DNA of 64,000 bases from Acidobacterium sp. S8 (GCF_009765985.1 NZ_LMUM01000026.1:19477-83476), one strand, 5' to 3'. Positions 9,737 to 19,113 are shown, counted from the stretch's first letter. A program made the numbers and translations. Notes: a model not told the origin generated them from the letters alone.

Positions 9737-11170
9737 TTATTCAGAAGCCAGGGCTTTGACAAACTGATAGTAGAAGTCGACGCCTTTGTAATAGGAGTCA
9801 ATGGGAAGGCGCTCGTCTTTGCCGTGGGCGCGAACATCGTCGGCTTCGAGGGCGATGCCGGAGATACCGTATGTGGGCATGCCGGCGGCATTCGTATAGA
9901 CGCCATCTGAGGCACCGGTGGCCATGGTTGGGATGACGGGCGTGTTCGGCCACATCTTGTTTACTAATGCTTCGAGCGGCTGCATCACTTCCGGCTTGAG
10001 TGCTGCGGGTGGAAGCTGCTTGCGGTCGGGCGCAGTGTCGGAGATTCCGGCTGCGTCGTTCTCATAGCGGATGGTCACTTTAGGATCGTTGACGATGCGG
10101 ATGAGGTCCTGGCGCACTTCTTCAAGCGAATGGCCGGGCAGGATGCGGCAGTTGACGATGGCCTGCGCGCTCTGCGGCAACGCGTTGTTGGCGTGGCCTC
10201 CGGAGAGACGCGTGGCGACGCAGGTGGTGCGCATGGTGGAGTTGTATTCCGGATTCTCGGAAAGATGCGCGATGGCCTTTTTGTCCGGCGGTGTGGAGAG
10301 AATAGCTTTCATGTCGGACGCGGTCTGGCCTGGTTCAAGGGTGCTCATTTTTGCGAAGTAAGCGCTGGTGATGGCGTTCAATTCAAAGGGGAAGGTGTAG
10401 TTCTGCACCCGCTGCAGCGCGTCGGCGATGTGATAGATGGCGTTGTCGGGGACGGGCAGGGAACTGTGTCCGCCGGGGTTGAGTGCGGTGAGCTGGTAGT
10501 CGCCGTAGAGCTTTTCGGTTGCGTCGACGTCCATGGCGATGGTTTTGCCGTGCTGCAGGTCGATGCCGCCGCCGTCGGGATTGACAACGTAATCGGCATC
10601 GATGAGATTGCGCTGATTCTTGATGAGCCAATCGACACCGTTGGACTTGCCGCCTTCTTCATCGGCGGTGAGGGCGAGGATGAGGTCTCGGTCGGGCTTA
10701 TAGCCTTCCTGCCTGAGGCGGATGAAGGTGGTGACGAGGATGGCGTCGCTCTCCTTCATGTCCTGCGTGCCGCGGCCGTAGTAGTAGCCGTCTTTTTCGA
10801 CGAATTTGAAGGGGTCGGTGGTCCAGTCCTCGCGGCGGGCTTCGACGACGTCGAGGTGGCCGATGAAGAGGATGGGCTTCTTTGCGCCCGCGCCGTGTAT
10901 GCGTATGACAAGGTTCTTCTTACGGTCGTTAGGGCCGCCTAAGTACATGTCTTCTTTCGGGAAACCGGCATCGAGGAAGCGCTGCTGCATGGCTTCAGCT
11001 GCGGCGGTGACGCTGCCGACGGAGTCGGTGGTGTTGATCTCGATGAGCTGCTGGAAGATGTCGTGCGCGAGTTGCTTCGTTTGCGGATCGACCTGGGCGA
11101 AAGAGCGGCTGGGTATGGCAGAAGTGAGAGCGCAGAGCGCAAGAATGCTGAGCGCAGAGGTACAACGCAT
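9737..11170 (-). CDS. Exported M20/M25/M40 family metallopeptidase
   Basis: Zinc-dependent carboxypeptidase/aminoacylase-like enzyme that trims peptides or N-acyl amino acids outside the cytoplasm. The chosen start ATG 11170 gives 477 residues with a signal peptide (1-26, ending SRSFAQ) and an AAAGGGGAA ribosome site eight bases upstream; an upstream TTG would spoil both. M20 motifs are intact: GHLDVV with metal ligand His105 and Asp107, GRGTQDMK with bridging Asp137, and TADEEGG with catalytic Glu171 and ligand Glu172. It is divergent from the S9 peptidase, sharing about 145 bases of promoter region. Confidence 0.92.
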   Translation of the reverse strand: MRCTSALSILALCALTSAIPSRSFAQVDPQTKQLAHDIFQQLIEINTTDSVGSVTAAAEAMQQRFLDAGFPKEDMYLGGPNDRKKNLVIRIHGAGAKKPILFIGHLDVVEARREDWTTDPFKFVEKDGYYYGRGTQDMKESDAILVTTFIRLRQEGYKPDRDLILALTADEEGGKSNGVDWLIKNQRNLIDADYVVNPDGGGIDLQHGKTIAMDVDATEKLYGDYQLTALNPGGHSSLPVPDNAIYHIADALQRVQNYTFPFELNAITSAYFAKMSTLEPGQTASDMKAILSTPPDKKAIAHLSENPEYNSTMRTTCVATRLSGGHANNALPQSAQAIVNCRILPGHSLEEVRQDLIRIVNDPKVTIRYENDAAGISDTAPDRKQLPPAALKPEVMQPLEALVNKMWPNTPVIPTMATGASDGVYTNAAGMPTYGISGIALEADDVRAHGKDERLPIDSYYKGVDFYYQFVKALASE

Positions 11171-11315
11171 GCAGTTTCCCCTTTCAAGTAAAGTCAAAAA
11201 GTAACAGATCGCGTCCGTATTTTGTGGAAGAAATACGCATAAGTAGTGCTTGGAGAGGCTTGTGCGCGGGTGATATCGTCAAGCACAAATCTCCGTTTTA
11301 TACAGAAGGAATCGA

Positions 11316-13406
11316 GTGAAGAAGATCGCCGGCGTTTTGCTTTGTTTCTGCGCCTCCCTGCCCGCCTGCTACTCCCAGAATTCAAAATCAGCCATTACGC
11401 TGGATGAATTTATGAATGCGACCGATGTGAAGCAGGCGAGGATTGCGCCCGATGGGTCAGCAGCGGTGATATGGACGAGCGCGGCAGACTGGAAACATGA
11501 TCGCTTCCGCGACGATCTTTGGCTGTGGCAGCAGAAGACGGGAGCTACGGTGCAGTTGACTCAGTCAGGGTATGACTCGGAGCCGGCATGGTCGCCGGAT
11601 GGAAAATATATTGCGTTTATTTCTTCGCGCTCGCTGGCAGATGAGGATGACAGCGATGCTAAAGACTCCGATAAGGAGGAGACGGAGCGGGTGTGGGTAA
11701 TCTCGCTGGCTGGCGGCGAGGCATTTCCGTTATATCGGGAGAAGCTGGATGCGCATGCGTTTGCATGGTCAGTGGATGGGACGAAGATTTTCTTTTCTAC
11801 GCAGCAGCCGCTGACCAAAGAGCAGGAAGATGCGCGCAAAGAGGAGTGGAAGGATGTAATTCGCTGGCGTGAGCAGGAGCGCGGAGATGTACTGCTGGCG
11901 CTTCCGCTGGAGGCTGCGCTTGCCGAGGCGCAGAAGATTTCGCCACCGAAGACCGATGCCAAGAAACAGGATGAGGATGCGACGCTGCCGAAACTGGCGC
12001 AGACGCTGACGAAGAACGATCGCGAGATTTCCGAGATTGCAGTGTCGGCACAAAGGATTGCTTTCGAGACGGAATCGGTTTCGCATCGCATGGAAGGGCC
12101 GGAGGCGACGGAGATTTTTCTTGTCGGGACTTCTGGCGGCAATGCGAAGCAGCTGACGCATAACCAGGCGACTGAAAGCGGGCTGCGTTGGGGACCGCAA
12201 GGAAAGCGACTGTACTTCAATGTGCGCGCTGGCGCGGGTTCGCTTGAAGGGAAGTATGAAGACGTCCAGGGACGCTTGTACGCGATCGATCCTGAGAACG
12301 GGAAGACCGAGCGTTTAGGCAAGGAGTTCAAGGGGTCGCTTGAGGACTACACAGTTGCGAGCGACGGGACGATTTTCGCGACTGGACTGACCGGAATGCA
12401 GCAGCAGCTTTACAAGATTGATGGCGCCAAGGCCGAAGAAGTGAAGGGCGTGGCGGGAAATTATTCGAGCGTCGATGCGGCGAAGCAGACGGGGAAGTTT
12501 GTGGTGCTGCATTCGACAATCAACGACCCGACGCAGGCATTTGTAGTGGACGGCGCGGGCAAGCTGGATTCGGCGAAGGCGGTCACGACCTTCAATACGC
12601 TTTTTCACGAGCGGGCGCAGGAGGAGTGGGAACCCTATCGGTGGAAGTCTTATGATGGGACCGAAGTTGAGGGCGTGCTGATTTATCCGCCGGGGAAGAA
12701 AGGCCAGAAGCACCTGCGGATGCTGACGCTGATTCATGGCGGCCCGGCAGATGCGGACGGCGATCGCTTTGGCGCTGACTGGTATGACTGGGCGACGCTG
12801 GCGGCAGCGAATGGATGGCTGGTGTTTCGTCCGAACTATCGCGGTTCGAGCGGCTACGGTGACGAGTTTATGTTGCAGATCATGCCGCACCTGGTTTCGG
12901 TTCCGGGGAAAGATATTCTGGCAGGCGTGGATGCGCTGGTGAAGGATGGCGTGGCTGATCCCGATCATCTTACGATTGGCGGGTACAGCTATGGCGGTTA
13001 TATGACGAACTGGCTGATTACACAGACGACACGCTTCAAGGCTGCGGTGACGGGCGCCGGCGCGGTGGAGCATGCGGCGAACTGGGGCAACGACGATGAG
13101 ACCTTCGACGATGCCTGGTATCTGAGCGGCACACCGTGGGAAAAGCCGGAGCTATATCAGTCCGAGGCGGCGCTGTTTCAATTCGACAAGGTGAAGACGC
13201 CGACGCATATCGTTGGCGGCAATGCCGATATACGTGTGAACTTTCTGGAGGATGTGCTGATGGAGCGTGCCTTCGAGCAGATCAAGGTTCCGCATACGTT
13301 TCTCGCGTTTCCGGGTGAGGGACATAGCTTGGATAAGAATCCCTGGCATGGATACATTAAGGTGCGCGAAGAGCTGAAGTGGCTGGATAAATATGTCAAT
13401 CAGTAA
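11316..13406 (+). CDS. Exported S9 family serine peptidase (DPP/acylaminoacyl-peptidase type)
   Basis: Prolyl-oligopeptidase-family enzyme removing dipeptides or acyl-amino acids from short peptides. It starts at GTG 11316, preceded by AGAAGGA, and has a signal peptide of about 20 residues. Residues 30-430 form the WD40-like beta-propeller that filters substrate size, with TolB-like repeats (SEPAWSPDGKYIAF). The C-terminal alpha/beta-hydrolase domain contains nucleophile Ser558 (GGYSYGG), Asp638 (NADIRVN) and His670 (GEGHS), a complete triad. Its last 14 bases overlap the nucleoside hydrolase gene, so the two are probably translated together. Confidence 0.93.
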   Translation: MKKIAGVLLCFCASLPACYSQNSKSAITLDEFMNATDVKQARIAPDGSAAVIWTSAADWKHDRFRDDLWLWQQKTGATVQLTQSGYDSEPAWSPDGKYIAFISSRSLADEDDSDAKDSDKEETERVWVISLAGGEAFPLYREKLDAHAFAWSVDGTKIFFSTQQPLTKEQEDARKEEWKDVIRWREQERGDVLLALPLEAALAEAQKISPPKTDAKKQDEDATLPKLAQTLTKNDREISEIAVSAQRIAFETESVSHRMEGPEATEIFLVGTSGGNAKQLTHNQATESGLRWGPQGKRLYFNVRAGAGSLEGKYEDVQGRLYAIDPENGKTERLGKEFKGSLEDYTVASDGTIFATGLTGMQQQLYKIDGAKAEEVKGVAGNYSSVDAAKQTGKFVVLHSTINDPTQAFVVDGAGKLDSAKAVTTFNTLFHERAQEEWEPYRWKSYDGTEVEGVLIYPPGKKGQKHLRMLTLIHGGPADADGDRFGADWYDWATLAAANGWLVFRPNYRGSSGYGDEFMLQIMPHLVSVPGKDILAGVDALVKDGVADPDHLTIGGYSYGGYMTNWLITQTTRFKAAVTGAGAVEHAANWGNDDETFDDAWYLSGTPWEKPELYQSEAALFQFDKVKTPTHIVGGNADIRVNFLEDVLMERAFEQIKVPHTFLAFPGEGHSLDKNPWHGYIKVREELKWLDKYVNQ

Positions 13407-14358
13407 GCGTCTGGTGTTGCCGGTTTTGTTTGCAATCTGCGTGAGCGCAGTTGCGCAGCAGAAAGTCATCATCGATACGGATATTGGCGATGATATCGAC
13501 GATGCGTATGCGGTGGGGCTGGCGCTGTCGAGCCCGGAGCTGAAGATCCTCGGCATTACTTCGGCGTGGGGAGATACGGAACTGCGCAGCCGGATGCTCG
13601 ACCGTATTTTGTGTGAGACGGGGCGCAGCGATATTCCTGTGCTGACCGGCGTCAAGACGCAGACGAAGACCGATTTTTCGCAGGCGGTGTGGGCGAAGGC
13701 TGGTGCTGTCCGCGAACATGGCGATGCGGTTGGATTTCTGCTGGATGCGATTCGGAAGAATCCCGGTGAGATTACCTTGATTGCGCTGGCACCGCTGACG
13801 AACATTGGCGCGGCGATCGATCGCGATCCGGAGACGTTCAAAAAGCTGAAGCGTGTAGTGATGATGGGCGGTGCGATTCGTCATGGATACGGCGAGTTCG
13901 GGTTGGCAAACGCCGGCGCGCCGGAGCCGGAATACAACATCGCCATGGATGCAGCCGCAGCGCAGAAGCTGGTGAAGGCCGGCGTGCCGATTTACATGAT
14001 GCCGCTCGACTCGACGCAATTGAAGCTGGATGAGATACAACGCGGGATGCTGACGACGGTGAGCACTCCGCTGACCGATTCGCTGCAAGTGCTGACAGCA
14101 GAGTGGCAGCGCGTGGCGCACCAGACGACGCCGACGATGTTCGATGTGGTGGCTGCGGCGTACGCCGTTGAACCCGAAGTATGTCCGGTGACTCCTTTGC
14201 ACATCGATGTGGACGATAAAGGATCAACGCGGGAGGGGACGGGCGCACCGAATGTCAATGTCTGCCTTAACTCCGATTCGGACACCTTCTTTCGGTTCCT
14301 GATGCCGCGTCTGCTCGCGCAGCGGCTGCATGGCAATTCGTCGTGCGTAGCCCCCTGA
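13393..14358 (+). CDS. Exported inosine/uridine-preferring nucleoside hydrolase
   Basis: Hydrolyses the N-glycosidic bond of nucleosides to ribose and base (IUNH family). The 321 residues contain the calcium-binding N-terminal signature DTDIGDDIDD at 28-37 and the expected MMGGA stretch further on. Unusually for the textbook cytosolic enzymes it has a signal peptide (1-22, ending AVAQ), implying nucleoside salvage in the periplasm. ATG 13393 lies inside the end of the S9 peptidase gene (14-base overlap), so the two probably form an operon. It converges on the next gene with an 8-base gap. Confidence 0.93.
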   Translation: MSISKRLVLPVLFAICVSAVAQQKVIIDTDIGDDIDDAYAVGLALSSPELKILGITSAWGDTELRSRMLDRILCETGRSDIPVLTGVKTQTKTDFSQAVWAKAGAVREHGDAVGFLLDAIRKNPGEITLIALAPLTNIGAAIDRDPETFKKLKRVVMMGGAIRHGYGEFGLANAGAPEPEYNIAMDAAAAQKLVKAGVPIYMMPLDSTQLKLDEIQRGMLTTVSTPLTDSLQVLTAEWQRVAHQTTPTMFDVVAAAYAVEPEVCPVTPLHIDVDDKGSTREGTGAPNVNVCLNSDSDTFFRFLMPRLLAQRLHGNSSCVAP

Positions 14359-14366
14359 GTTCGGCT

Positions 14367-15122
14367 CTAGCTGGCATCGTGAAAGATAATTCCGAGGGTG
14401 TACCTTTGTCCTGAGCGCAGACGGCTGACACCGTGTCGGAGATTGACTCGATAAACCCCGCGAGTTCCCTGAACTGGGCGATGATGTACTGCGAAGGCCA
14501 CGGCGTCGCCCTGGTGAAGCGGAACGACCTCCGGCCGCGATTGCATGCGAGGCCGCTGTTCGGTGAGCACAAATTCGCCGCCCGTGAAATCGCGTTGCGG
14601 CTCAGAAAGCAGGATCGCTACCTGAATAGGAAACACGTGTTCGCCATAAAGATCCTGATGCAGGCAGTTGAAGTCGCCTTCTCGATACTGAAGGAGCAGC
14701 GGGGTTGGCCGTTTCTGTCCTGCCTGATGGCATCTGTGGAGGAAATCTTCATGATTGTCCGGATACCGGACATCGATTCCCATGGCGGTATTCCAGCGAT
14801 TCGCTACAGGTGCGAGCCGAGGATAGAGCGCAGTGCGGAGGGCTTGAACAAGTTCGGGAAGCGGGTAGCTGAAATATTTGTACTCGCCGCGACCAAAGCC
14901 GTGCCGTCCCATGATGACACGGCTTCGAAATACGGATTCCTCTGAGTACAGTGCTGCAAGAGTCTGACACTCTGTGGGTGCGAGGATACCGCGAAGCAAC
15001 CCACACCCTTGCGCGTCCAGATTTTTCTCGGTTTGCTGCCAATCGAGTGAGTTGATCCGGGCAGCCGCATTTTCAGGAGAAATGGCGTTCACAAATTGCT
15101 CATTTTTGATTGCGGTATCCAT
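14367..15122 (-). CDS. 2-oxoglutarate/Fe(II)-dependent oxygenase
   Basis: Iron enzyme of the 2OG-Fe(II) oxygenase superfamily; its 251 residues hold the facial triad His155-x-Asp157 (LHQDLYGEH) and His230 (NLRHGVS), with Arg240 suited to bind 2-oxoglutarate. A GGEFVLTE strand precedes the distal His, as in prolyl-hydroxylase-like members. The start at ATG 15122 has AAAGGAA about six bases upstream. There is no signal peptide, so it is cytoplasmic. The hydroxylated substrate cannot be inferred; DNA repair and small-molecule roles are both possible. Confidence 0.85.
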   Translation of the reverse strand: MDTAIKNEQFVNAISPENAAARINSLDWQQTEKNLDAQGCGLLRGILAPTECQTLAALYSEESVFRSRVIMGRHGFGRGEYKYFSYPLPELVQALRTALYPRLAPVANRWNTAMGIDVRYPDNHEDFLHRCHQAGQKRPTPLLLQYREGDFNCLHQDLYGEHVFPIQVAILLSEPQRDFTGGEFVLTEQRPRMQSRPEVVPLHQGDAVAFAVHHRPVQGTRGVYRVNLRHGVSRLRSGQRYTLGIIFHDAS

Positions 15123-15220
15123 GGTGAATTCCTTTCAGTTCAATATATTGAGACGCAGCTGGATTGGCGCTCCGCTTCTTGCTCTTGAATTCGGTGGAAG
15201 CTGATCCAGCCGCGATCCAT

Positions 15221-15258
15221 GCTTGTAAGCGACAAGCGATTGTTTCGCCCTTTATAAT
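15221..15258 (+). promoter_or_regulatory. Possible promoter with an operator-like palindrome
   Basis: A perfect consensus -10 box TATAAT sits at 15253-15258, 20 bases before ATG 15279. A weak -35 (GCGACA, 15229-15234) is 18 bases upstream. The -35 overlaps a perfect inverted repeat GCTTGT-AAGCG-ACAAGC (15221-15237), which could be a regulator-binding site. The palindrome is clear in the sequence; its function is inferred. Confidence 0.45.
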
Positions 15259-15278
15259 CAGCGTTTGCCCGATATCCG

Positions 15279-16508
15279 ATGACCATGCTGGCCGACTCCA
15301 TCGCCGAACACCATCCAGTTCCGACTGAAGCCGAGAAAACAGCGGTGCAGGAGCAGCTGGAGCGCCTGTTGGCGAGCTCTTATTTCAGTCACAGCAAGCG
15401 ATTTCCAACATTTCTACGCTTTGTGGTGCAGCATGCGCTGAACGGGCAGGCAGAGATGCTGAAGGAGCGGACGCTCGGCATCGAAATTTTTGGGCGAACG
15501 CCGGACTACGATACGGCAGCCGATCCGATTGTGCGTGTGACAGCAGCGGAAATTCGCAAGCGCATTGCACAGTATTACCAAGAGCCACGCGGTGAGGAAG
15601 AGATTCGCATTTCGCTGCCTTCCGGCTCGTATGTGCCACATTTTCAATGGCCGAATGTGCGGGAAACTGAAGTTGAGACCCCGCCTTTGCCGGTGGAGGC
15701 GAGCGCGGAAGCCGACCGAAAACCCTTTCTTGCTCGCGGATGGCTGGTCGCACTTGTTGTGTTGCTGGCGGTGGCGGCTGCGATAGGGGCGCTGTTCTGG
15801 AGAACGGAGGAACATTCTCCTTATGAGCAGTTCTGGGGACCATTGCTGGGATCGAAAGAGCCGGTACTGTTGTGCATTGCCGACCAGACGCAGTATTCGG
15901 AGATAGCGCTGCGCGATGCTGCTGATCCGACGCGGCAGAATGTGCTCAAAGACAATTTGAGCGCGGTGGTGATGGACGATATGAATGCCATCGTCAACAT
16001 TGCGGGATTGATGCAGGCGAGTGGAAAGAAATACAGCCTGAAGGGCGAAGGCACGACCGACCTGATGGATCTGAGAAATGGCCCGAGCGTTTTCGTCGGG
16101 GCGTTCGACAATATCTGGACGCTGCGGCTGACGAAGGGACTTCGCTATCACTTCGGCAACAATCCGGAGATGACCAAGCTCTGGATTGCGGATTCAAGCA
16201 GTGCGCAGCCTCCGGTGTGGGTGGTGGACCGGGAGCTGCAGGAGAAGACCAACAACTACCGCGACTATGGCCTGGTGGCGCGCTTTGTGGATTCGACGAC
16301 GGGCAAACTGACGGTGATTGCCGCGGGCGTATCGCGTGGCGGGACGATTGTTGCAGGGCAGTTTCTTACTGATCCGGAATATCTGCAGGAGCTGGCAAAA
16401 GTGACGCCGAAGGGCAGCGGCAATAAGAATGTCGAAGTCGTGCTGGGGACGCAGATTATCGGCGGCCAGCCGGGCACTCCTAAGATTGAAGCTGTCTATT
16501 TCTGGTGA
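15279..16508 (+). CDS. Single-pass membrane protein with predicted winged-helix-like N-terminal domain
   Basis: The 409 residues divide into three parts. Residues about 18-120 form a conserved module (LLASSYFSHSKRFPTFLRFV ... LPSGSYVPHF) that I recall at the N-terminus of many acidobacterial and rhizobial proteins, sometimes next to TPR or cyclase domains, and which resembles a winged-helix DNA-binding fold. Residues about 146-168 are a strongly hydrophobic transmembrane segment. The remaining 240 residues would be periplasmic and match nothing I know. A membrane-bound one-component sensor of the ToxR/CadC style is a reasonable inference. It is preceded by a good -10 box and a palindrome. Confidence 0.7.
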   Translation: MTMLADSIAEHHPVPTEAEKTAVQEQLERLLASSYFSHSKRFPTFLRFVVQHALNGQAEMLKERTLGIEIFGRTPDYDTAADPIVRVTAAEIRKRIAQYYQEPRGEEEIRISLPSGSYVPHFQWPNVRETEVETPPLPVEASAEADRKPFLARGWLVALVVLLAVAAAIGALFWRTEEHSPYEQFWGPLLGSKEPVLLCIADQTQYSEIALRDAADPTRQNVLKDNLSAVVMDDMNAIVNIAGLMQASGKKYSLKGEGTTDLMDLRNGPSVFVGAFDNIWTLRLTKGLRYHFGNNPEMTKLWIADSSSAQPPVWVVDRELQEKTNNYRDYGLVARFVDSTTGKLTVIAAGVSRGGTIVAGQFLTDPEYLQELAKVTPKGSGNKNVEVVLGTQIIGGQPGTPKIEAVYFW

Positions 16509-16541
16509 TCGGTTCTGGTTGACGGCATCTTCCGACGAGCG

Positions 16542-16976
16542 CTATGTCTCATTGCCGATGGCCACGACGAAATACTGTGCCGGTTCCTGGCCTGTGTTGC
16601 GGATGCCGTGTTCTTCACCGGAGTGAATGAAGGCGGCCGAGCCGGGGCCGATGGTGGTGGTTTTGCCGGCGATCGTGACCTCAAGCGTTCCTTTGGAGAT
16701 AAGGAAGAGCTCTTCGTGCGTGTGATGATGCGGCGGGTGCGGCATGGCTCCGGGTGCGAGCACGGTTTCGTGAACTTCGAGATGAGCGCCGGCGTGCGTG
16801 ACACCATTCAGGATAGGCCGCGCCGTGTTGGAGCCGTTGGTATGCGTCTGCATCTGGTCGAAGGGCAGGGCGAAGGACTGGATGGGCTGATTGTTGTCCT
16901 GTGCGGCGGCTGCCAGCGCGAACGGAGTCAAGAGCATCGGCAAAACCTGGCAAAGGCTGCGGCGTGAAATTTCCAT
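16542..16976 (-). CDS. Exported small cupin-domain protein
   Basis: A single cupin barrel of 144 residues. Start ATG 16976 has AGAGGGAA nearby and gives a signal peptide beginning MEISRRSL, which is weakly Tat-like. Cupin motif 1 is rich in histidine (PHPPHHHTHEELFLISKG) with the canonical Glu, and motif 2 is seen at PGSAAFIHSGEEHGIRN. A bound metal is therefore likely, and the family covers dioxygenases, isomerases and simple sugar-binding proteins; no specific reaction can be assigned. It is divergent from the M24 peptidase and convergent with the membrane protein gene. Confidence 0.85.
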   Translation of the reverse strand: MEISRRSLCQVLPMLLTPFALAAAAQDNNQPIQSFALPFDQMQTHTNGSNTARPILNGVTHAGAHLEVHETVLAPGAMPHPPHHHTHEELFLISKGTLEVTIAGKTTTIGPGSAAFIHSGEEHGIRNTGQEPAQYFVVAIGNET

Positions 16977-17077
16977 CAGAATTCCCTCTGCGAACAAAGT
17001 AGCACTCGCGGGAAGACATGCGAAAGCGATCGGCGCTATGACTTCTGCGGCAGATTTCGATAGACTTTGCATCGAGT

Positions 17078-18241
17078 ATGAAGCTGGCTGAAATTCAATC
17101 CGCACTGCGCGAACAGAAGCTGGACGCGTGGCTTTTTTACGATCATCACCATCGCGATCCGATTGCGGGGCGCATTCTCGGGCTCGACCCGCACGCGCAT
17201 ATCACGCGCCGCTGGTACTACGTAATTCCGGCGCACGGCGAGCCGCACAAGCTGGTGCATCGCATTGAGCAGGGACGGCTGGATACGCTGCCGGGCGGGA
17301 AGACGCAGTATTCGTCATGGCAGGAGCTGCAGACGGGACTGGAGGCAATGCTTGCGCCCTATCGCCGCATTGCCATGCAGTATTCGCCGCGAAACACCAT
17401 TATGTATGTCGCGATGGTGGATGCGGGCACCGTTGAGCTGTTGAGGGAGATGGGCAAGTCGATTGTCAGCTCTGCGGATTTGGTGAGCCAGTTTGAGGCA
17501 GTGCTTACCGAGGAGCAGATTGCCAGCCACTACGAGGTGCAAAGGGCGCTTGATGAAATTCTGGCTGAGGGATTTCGCGCCATCGACCGACGGGTGAAAA
17601 GCGGCGTCACCGAATACGAAATGATGACGTGGTTCCAGGAGGCGATGGAACGCGCGGAGCTGATTACGGAAACCGGCCCGAACGTTTCGGTGAACGAGAA
17701 CTCTTCGGATTCGCACTATGAACCGACGGCATCGCACTCACGGCAGATTAAGAGCGGCGATTTTCTGCTGATCGATATATGGGCGCGCAAAAACCGGCCC
17801 GGAACCTGCTGGTATGACATTACCTGGACCGGCGTTGTGGGACGCGAGCCTTCTGCACGCGAACGCGAAGTATTTGAGACCGTGAAGAATGCACGTGATG
17901 CTGCGATTCGAGTGGTCGAGGAGGCCTTCGCGCAGAAGAAGCCGATTGCTGGATGGCAGGCGGATGATGCTGCGCGTGCTGTGATTCGGGATGCGGGTTT
18001 TGCGAATTACTTTACGCATCGCACAGGACATAATATTGCTACCGAACTGCACGGCAACGGAGCCCATCTGGATAATCTGGAGACGCATGACGAGAGGCGC
18101 ATTCTTCCGTTTACGTGCTTCTCGGTAGAGCCGGGAATTTATCTGCCGGAGTTCGGGATTCGCAGCGAGGTGAACATGATGACTTCGCGTGACAGCGCTG
18201 TGGTGACGGGACGGATGCAAGAGGAGCTGGTGCGGATTTAG
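17078..18241 (+). CDS. M24 family metallopeptidase (Xaa-Pro peptidase-like)
   Basis: Cytosolic dimetal 'pita-bread' enzyme that would release the N-terminal residue before proline. The 387 residues show an N-terminal creatinase-like domain (1-150) and a C-terminal catalytic domain with the metal ligands Asp233 (LLIDIWA), Asp247 (CWYDITW), His318 (HRTGHNI) and the two Glu of FSVEPG and RSEVN. There is no signal peptide. It starts 101 bases from the divergent cupin gene, and dapD follows 26 bases after its stop, so both may be on one transcript. It completes a set of four peptidases within 15 kb. Confidence 0.92.
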   Translation: MKLAEIQSALREQKLDAWLFYDHHHRDPIAGRILGLDPHAHITRRWYYVIPAHGEPHKLVHRIEQGRLDTLPGGKTQYSSWQELQTGLEAMLAPYRRIAMQYSPRNTIMYVAMVDAGTVELLREMGKSIVSSADLVSQFEAVLTEEQIASHYEVQRALDEILAEGFRAIDRRVKSGVTEYEMMTWFQEAMERAELITETGPNVSVNENSSDSHYEPTASHSRQIKSGDFLLIDIWARKNRPGTCWYDITWTGVVGREPSAREREVFETVKNARDAAIRVVEEAFAQKKPIAGWQADDAARAVIRDAGFANYFTHRTGHNIATELHGNGAHLDNLETHDERRILPFTCFSVEPGIYLPEFGIRSEVNMMTSRDSAVVTGRMQEELVRI

Positions 18242-18267
18242 ACAGTCTCCATTGGTAAACTCAAGTT

Positions 18268-19113
18268 GTGACTCAGGAAAATTTGCGTACAAGAATTGAG
18301 CAGCATTTCGCCGCCGGTGCGGCTGCTGTGAGTGATGCGGCGGCGATGGCCGCTTTTGAAGAACTGCGCGACGCTCTGGAGATGGGTGCAGTTCGCTCGG
18401 CAGAGCCGGATGCCAGCGCTCCAACCGGCTGGCGCGTGAATGCATGGGTGAAGCAGGGTATTCTGCTCGGCTTCAGGATTGGCCATCTGGAAGCATGGGG
18501 CCACGAGCTTTCCTTTGTCGATAAACATACTTTTCCGGCGCGGAAATTTTCTGCGGAGGAAGGCATTCGTATCGTTGCCGGGGGATCGTCGGTGCGCCGC
18601 GGTGCTTATCTGGCGAAGTCGGTGATCTGCGTTCCGCCGATGTATGTGAATGTGGGCGCATACGTGGATGAGAGCACCCTGGTGGATTCACACGCGCTGG
18701 TGGGCAGCTGCGCGCAGATCGGCAAACGCGTGCACCTGAGTGCGGCGGCGCAGGTGGGTGGCGTGCTGGAGCCGGTGAACGCGAGTCCTGTGATTCTGGA
18801 AGACGATGTGCTGGTCGGCGGCAACTGCGGCGTTTATGAAGGCACAATTGTGCGCAAGCGTGCGGTGCTGGCGGCAGGGACAGTGCTGACGCGCGGCACT
18901 CCGGTCTATGACGTCGTGAATGGAGTTGTTCTGCGGGCTGAGGGCGAGATGCCCCTGGTGATTCCTGAAGGCGCAGTTGTGGTTCCAGGAGCGAGGGCTG
19001 TGACCAAGGGGAAGGGACAGGAGTGGGGGCTAAGCGTCTATACGCCGGTCATTGCGAAGTATCGGGATGAGAAGACCGAGCTTAGCCTGGCGCTGGAAGA
19101 TTTGCTGCGGTAA
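18268..19113 (+). CDS. dapD: 2,3,4,5-tetrahydropyridine-2,6-dicarboxylate N-succinyltransferase
   Basis: Transfers succinyl from succinyl-CoA to tetrahydrodipicolinate in the succinylase branch of lysine and meso-diaminopimelate synthesis. The 281 residues match DapD length. The N-terminal helical domain (GWRVNAWVKQGILLGF) is followed by the left-handed beta-helix of hexapeptide repeats (VNVGAYVDESTLVDSHALVG, VILEDDVLVGGNCGVYEG). GTG 18268 is the start. It lies 26 bases after the M24 peptidase and was probably recruited into that transcript. Confidence 0.95.
   Translation: MTQENLRTRIEQHFAAGAAAVSDAAAMAAFEELRDALEMGAVRSAEPDASAPTGWRVNAWVKQGILLGFRIGHLEAWGHELSFVDKHTFPARKFSAEEGIRIVAGGSSVRRGAYLAKSVICVPPMYVNVGAYVDESTLVDSHALVGSCAQIGKRVHLSAAAQVGGVLEPVNASPVILEDDVLVGGNCGVYEGTIVRKRAVLAAGTVLTRGTPVYDVVNGVVLRAEGEMPLVIPEGAVVVPGARAVTKGKGQEWGLSVYTPVIAKYRDEKTELSLALEDLLR

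Noticed and set aside
10130..10942. Plus-strand open frame of 270 codons
   Set aside because: Mirror of the M20 peptidase gene, with no domain or ribosome site.
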